Source of the DNA: Anthoceros angustus | Lineage: Eukaryota; Streptophyta; Anthocerotopsida; Anthocerotales; Anthocerotaceae | Direction: 5' to 3' | Assembly (NCBI GenBank): GCA_010909165.1 | Contig: VJWM01000108.1 | Span: 682,001-746,000, forward strand | Length of the DNA: 64,000 bases | Part shown: in pieces, positions 59,946 to 64,000 of the stretch | Position numbering within the stretch: position 1 is the first letter of the stretch | Layout of the letters: each line of letters begins with the position of its first letter | The notes under the pieces: model-generated | What the model was told of the DNA's origin: nothing | The model's database searches: none | Seen by the model: only the letters and a program-made list of their open reading frames with translations | Translations under genes and position numbers: made by a program

Positions 59946-60805
59946 ATAGCCAAAGGCTGAAACATATTACCATCGAGTCTTGTGGGGTAGCAGAGGTGCA
60001 CGTCATAATAAGAACACTTAAGAAAATGCCAAAGAGCGTGACGTGCATTAGAGCGCCCCGCCGCGACTTTTCCTTTCTCGATCGTGTGTAAGGGTTGGGA
60101 TTAATGGAGTGCGTGCAGTGTGCACGCCTCCGCACATTTGAATGGACGTGTTCATCATCCCCCACCAAATTTAAAATACCCTCCCCTTCCTCCCCGTCTC
60201 CACCTAGCCCCTTGCTAGTCCACCAAATTTATAACTTTGCTTGTTTACAATGTTGCTTATACTTCACGCAATCTACAACATGGGAGCCACATCATCATCC
60301 CTCGTTATAAATGAACTCTAATCATATTTTTGAAATCAATACCAATAATAAAGACTTTTGAAGAAATAAAGATCAAATATCAAATTTTGAGAAAAGATTT
60401 TACAATGTAATCTACAACAAGGGAGGCCGTCATCAATCCACGCTGCAAATGGTCTTCAATATTTTTGTGATTAATAACAATAATAAAGAGTTTAAAAATG
60501 AAGAACACATTTTGAGAAAAATATTTTACAACGAATCTACAACAAGGAGCCACATCATCAATCGCTGATATATATTACCTCAAATCATATTTTTGATTAA
60601 TAATAAAAAGAGTTTTAATGAATAAAGAATACATTTTGAGAAAAATATTTTACAATGTATCTATAACAAGGAAGCCACATCATCAATTGCTATTGTAAAT
60701 GGCTTCAATCATATTTTTGATTAATGATGATAAAAATATTTTTTTGAAGAAATAAAGATCAAAATTTGAGAAAAAGGCTTTACAACGTAATCTACAACAA
60801 GGGCG
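59946..60805. repeat. Copy E non-coding region, AT-rich subrepeats
   Basis: Four subrepeats from about 60240 to 60800, nearly identical to copies A-C. Confidence 0.8.
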
Positions 60806-62240
60806 CCTAACGCCCGACAATGGTGGCCCGACGATGGCTGGCCCGACGAGGAGGTTGCCGAAGTCATTAGCAAAATTGCTTCATCCGCCTTCATCATTTT
60901 TTCATTGTTCTTCTTCTTCCCCCTGAGCAATCTCCTCTCACGAAGTCAAAAAACGTCGAGAAGAGCAAAGAGGTCGAAATCCTCCTGTAGTGGGAACAGC
61001 CCACTTGCCAAGTCCGCCATCAAAGGTGACATCACTGACGTGAGACCACCTTTTTCGAGGTACGCTATAAAGCTTGTAAGCTTTTATACCTTGGTATCCT
61101 ATCATAAGGAATTTCTTGGCCTTAGCTAACTTGGTTCTCTTTGGCCTTAGGAATGAAAGCGTAAGCTATGCAACAAGGTTCAAGATGAAGGATAGCTGGT
61201 TTTCTGCAAAGAAAGCTTCATAAGGGGTCTGTAAGACGCAGTGGTGGGCAATCAATGCGTAAATAAACAGGTATGAGGGCCTCAAAGAGTGGGAGTGGCA
61301 GCTTGGTGGAACAAGGAAGAAACCATCTCCCGCAGCAGTTAAATTCAGCGCTCAGCCTACACCATTTTGTTGTGGTGTGTATCATCGTAAGTTGTCGCCC
61401 CATCCTCATCTCGCAATAATAGGCAGAAATTCGTTTGATGAATTCACCACCATTGTCGAATCTGGAGGGTTTTCACTGCTTTCCACCCATCTCTCTATAC
61501 TTCATGTAGTCTTTAAATAGGGAGAAGTATTCACTTTTGGCTTTTCGAATATAAGCCATGACAACCGGGTCTTGTCTGCGTGAATGTTAGGAAATATCCG
61601 CCACCACCAATTGAGGGTCGAAAGTGGCTCACATATGTCGGTGTGGGAAGCTCAAGAACGTCTGAAGCCCTGAGGAGCTTGGTTCTTGAAGGCTGCTTGA
61701 TGACGCTGACAAGATACGTGCTTCACAAAGTGGTAAGGGTGGCAAACCGCCAATTTTTCCATCACCATACATGTCACTAAGCTAGTTTCGTAATCTGGCA
61801 CCGTGAGGGTGACCTAAACGTGCATGCCATAACCTAGCTTTTTCTATCTCGCTGGGCGCTTTCTTGTCTCAAGACTTAGAAGCTAAGTGTGTTCCGCATC
61901 ACTCGTGTGTGTGCAAACGAAATAGATCATTGCGGAACCATAAGCTGTTACTTTTCATGATCAAATGCATCGATGATCCTACATTCGTGGGAGGAATGGA
62001 TATGTTGTTATCCATGTTGAGCTTCCTAACAAAGATGAGGTTCCTAGTCATTTCTGTGGACATGATACACATCTGGGAGTAAGAGTGTGATCCTCAAGGA
62101 ATGGAATTTTCACTGCCTATTCCTCGAGACACAAGTGATCTATCGTCACCCGTAAACGAATCGATCTTTAGCTGGTCTATATGTGGCACGCGCTTCTATC
62201 GAAACTAATGTGCGGCATGCACCTGTATCAAGGTACCACC
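60806..62240 (-). pseudogene. Copy E copia protease-integrase
   Basis: Integrase core region at 61560-61800 and catalytic block near 61440. E-W-Y-L-D-T-like protease site near 62225 has lost bases. C-terminal acidic tail near 60900. No RT follows. Confidence 0.7.
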
Positions 62241-63230
62241 ATGTGCGGGTCTCCCTTAGGTGTTTGTTGACGATGTACATGTGGGGTTAGCAATGGATAA
62301 GCAAACTCCCTAGTCCCTACCGCGTCAGGATGAAGGAAGCTTGCTTTTTCACCATGGCGCAGTGTGTCTCAAAAGTGGAGTTGCCCTCCTTAAGCAGGTA
62401 CCCAGTTTGCTTCGACACTTGCTTTCCCAATGACCGAACTGCACCAGTGGCATTTTCCGCCTTCTTGGGTTTCTGTGAAGTAGCTTCACTGTGAGTGCTA
62501 GCACTTGAGGTATTCTGCTTACCTCGAAGTTAGGCTTCAGCCTTTGTTTCGCTTGTGGTGTAAGAGCCCTCCGCACAAGATGCCCTCATAGTTCCTCTTG
62601 TTGCTTCTTCCCGAGAAGAGCTCACTAACTCACGAAAACGTTGTTTGGGAAGGGTAGCCTGCAGCCTTAGCTAGTTTCTCGCTGCGAAGCATTGTAGGAC
62701 GTCACAAAGTATGACCATGACTGGAGTGACATCATGAAATACAATGTGAGTAAATCATGCTTGAGAGATTCCCGAGAAGCGCCTCTAGCTTAGAAACCAA
62801 AGGTTCTAAAGAATCCAAGATGTTTTTCAATTGTATCTCCGTCTCTCATTTTGCGCTCAACATTGCAAGTCAGCCGTCGACTTGTGGTATTTTGCTGCGT
62901 CATGAGGATCTTGAAGCCCGGACCATATCTCGGTGAAGTCTTGCATCCAGAGGTCTGTCTCGGCATGTCGAGGTCAACCCACTCCGGATCGTGTACATGG
63001 CAGCTTCATCCCTAATATATTGTCCATGCATCCCGATTCTTCTTTTGAATGGAAGGAGAGTGAGCTCAGTACAATGGCAGAAACTTGTCCTCCCTTTGGC
63101 TTCCATAGCTGCTTGTTTTGTAGTGCTCCTCGATCATAACCTAGATATCATAATCTCTCCCAACTGCTCCTTTTCTCTTGAAGCCATCTCCACCAAGGTT
63201 AGTGTTTGGCTCAAACCATGTTTAGGATTT
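62241..63230 (-). pseudogene. Copy E copia gag
   Basis: 62576-62349 (-) keeps F-G-H-W-E-S-K-C of the zinc knuckle. The capsid domain at 62760-62950 is split over frames. Confidence 0.7.
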
Positions 63231-64000
63231 TTGTAGGTCCTTCCTAAGTTAGGATTTTTATGTCTGTTAGACTAATGCTCCCGTCGACCTAACTCTGCAG
63301 CAGGTCAATGGCTAATGGTTCAAGGGTATCTAAGATGCTATTGATGCATCAAAGATGGAAACCGCGCATTTTAAAGGGTTAGCATGTCTCATAGCCACGT
63401 GTAGGTTGACGTGCCATTTGAACTTTGTTGCAATCCTTTGTTTTCTAATCTCCCACTTGTTAAATGCGTGGGTGGAGCAAGAGGGACATGAATTTGGAGC
63501 ATCAAATGTATGCGGCTTTGTTTTGTTTTATTTGCACGCTTACATGCAACACCGAGGTTAGCAAGTAAAGCCAAAGCGGGCTTTAACAATGTAAGCAACT
63601 CAAGTCCAAATGTCCCTATCGCTCTTTATCTTGTAAGTCTACATCGAAAGACGCGTTCGGTGATGTTTTGGCGTCTATCAACATGTTGCAGGTGTGCTTC
63701 AATTATTTTGATACCGCCACGTGTGGTGCGACATGTGTGGTCGAAACCCGGATTAATTACCATGGAATGCTCGCAACACCGCACCCTTGAAGATTGTTAG
63801 GGTTTCTAGGTGGAGGGCAAACACCGGTCATTCAGGAAGAGTCGAATCAATGTGTTGAATGATCGCTTTACTTCAAGAGCAACAAAGTGCGGTGATTTTA
63901 TGTCAAGCTGTCACATTCCTCGTAATACAGGAGGTGGAGCGGTGCAATCATTTGCACACTCCTTGCCCTCTCTATGGCGATTCGCGTGGAATCGCTCGGC
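63231..64000 (-). other. Copy E leader, cut by window end
   Basis: Matches 29691-30450. The array very likely continues beyond the window. Confidence 0.65.

Larger units (their letters stand above)
15690..64000 (-). mobile_element. Head-to-tail array of six RT-less Ty1/copia copies
   Basis: Six copies (0, A to E) of one - strand copia element follow each other. LTRs lie at 30841, 41816, 46924, 53286 and 59171. Each LTR has a PBS (or its deleted site) on its left and a minisatellite on its right. One LTR therefore acts as 5' LTR of the left copy and 3' LTR of the right copy. After subtracting nested insertions the period is about 4.9-5.9 kb. Copy 0 joins foreign sequence at its minisatellite end, and copy E runs out of the window in its leader. 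No copy contains RT or RNase H between integrase and the LTR. Confidence 0.85.

Overview
This window looks like plant nuclear DNA made almost entirely of transposable elements. Primer-binding sites match the plant initiator-Met tRNA (TGGTATCAGAGC, at 300 on + and 30829 on -) and the tRNA site typical of plant Tat/Athila elements (TGGCGCCGTTGCCGGGGA, 6697). I see no rRNA, tRNA, CRISPR or host gene I would defend. The density and nesting of elements suggest a large, repeat-rich plant genome; I cannot name the species. One large element carries a gene family I associate with non-angiosperm plants and other eukaryotes, which is a weak hint only.

Region 1 (1-2910, + strand): the 5' part of a Ty3/gypsy element, with LTR end, PBS, gag with zinc knuckle, protease and the first residues of reverse transcriptase (RT). 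A 321-bp piece is duplicated in frame before the element breaks off. Region 2 (2911-6690): three tandem 0.8-0.96 kb units leading into a coiled-coil ORF. Region 3 (6697-15675, + strand): a second Ty3/gypsy element of Tat type with PBS, gag, and a decayed pol with RT at 14950-15675. It is split by a GC-rich block (9.5-14.1 kb) whose coding-like frames are on the - strand.

Region 4 (15690-64000): a head-to-tail array of six copies of one - strand Ty1/copia element. Each copy reads, on the - strand, LTR, PBS, long leader, gag, protease, integrase, AT-rich subrepeats, 15-bp minisatellite, next LTR. Neighbouring copies share one LTR. No copy has RT or RNase H, so the family looks non-autonomous. 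Copy 0 is interrupted in its gag zinc knuckle by a 9.45-kb element with CACT-type inverted ends (19411-28864). That element carries a transposase-like gene on - and, divergently on +, a multi-exon gene with a methyltransferase-like layout. Copy A holds a full + strand copia element (34804-40842); the same element, 5'-truncated, sits at the same site in copy C, next to a foreign 248-bp LTR.

Almost every frame is broken by short indels. In the array these cluster at CTG/CAG and CG sites, while AT-rich stretches are nearly identical between copies. I therefore think part of the damage is sequencing error at methylated sites, and that real frames are better than they look. All protein calls are on element remnants.
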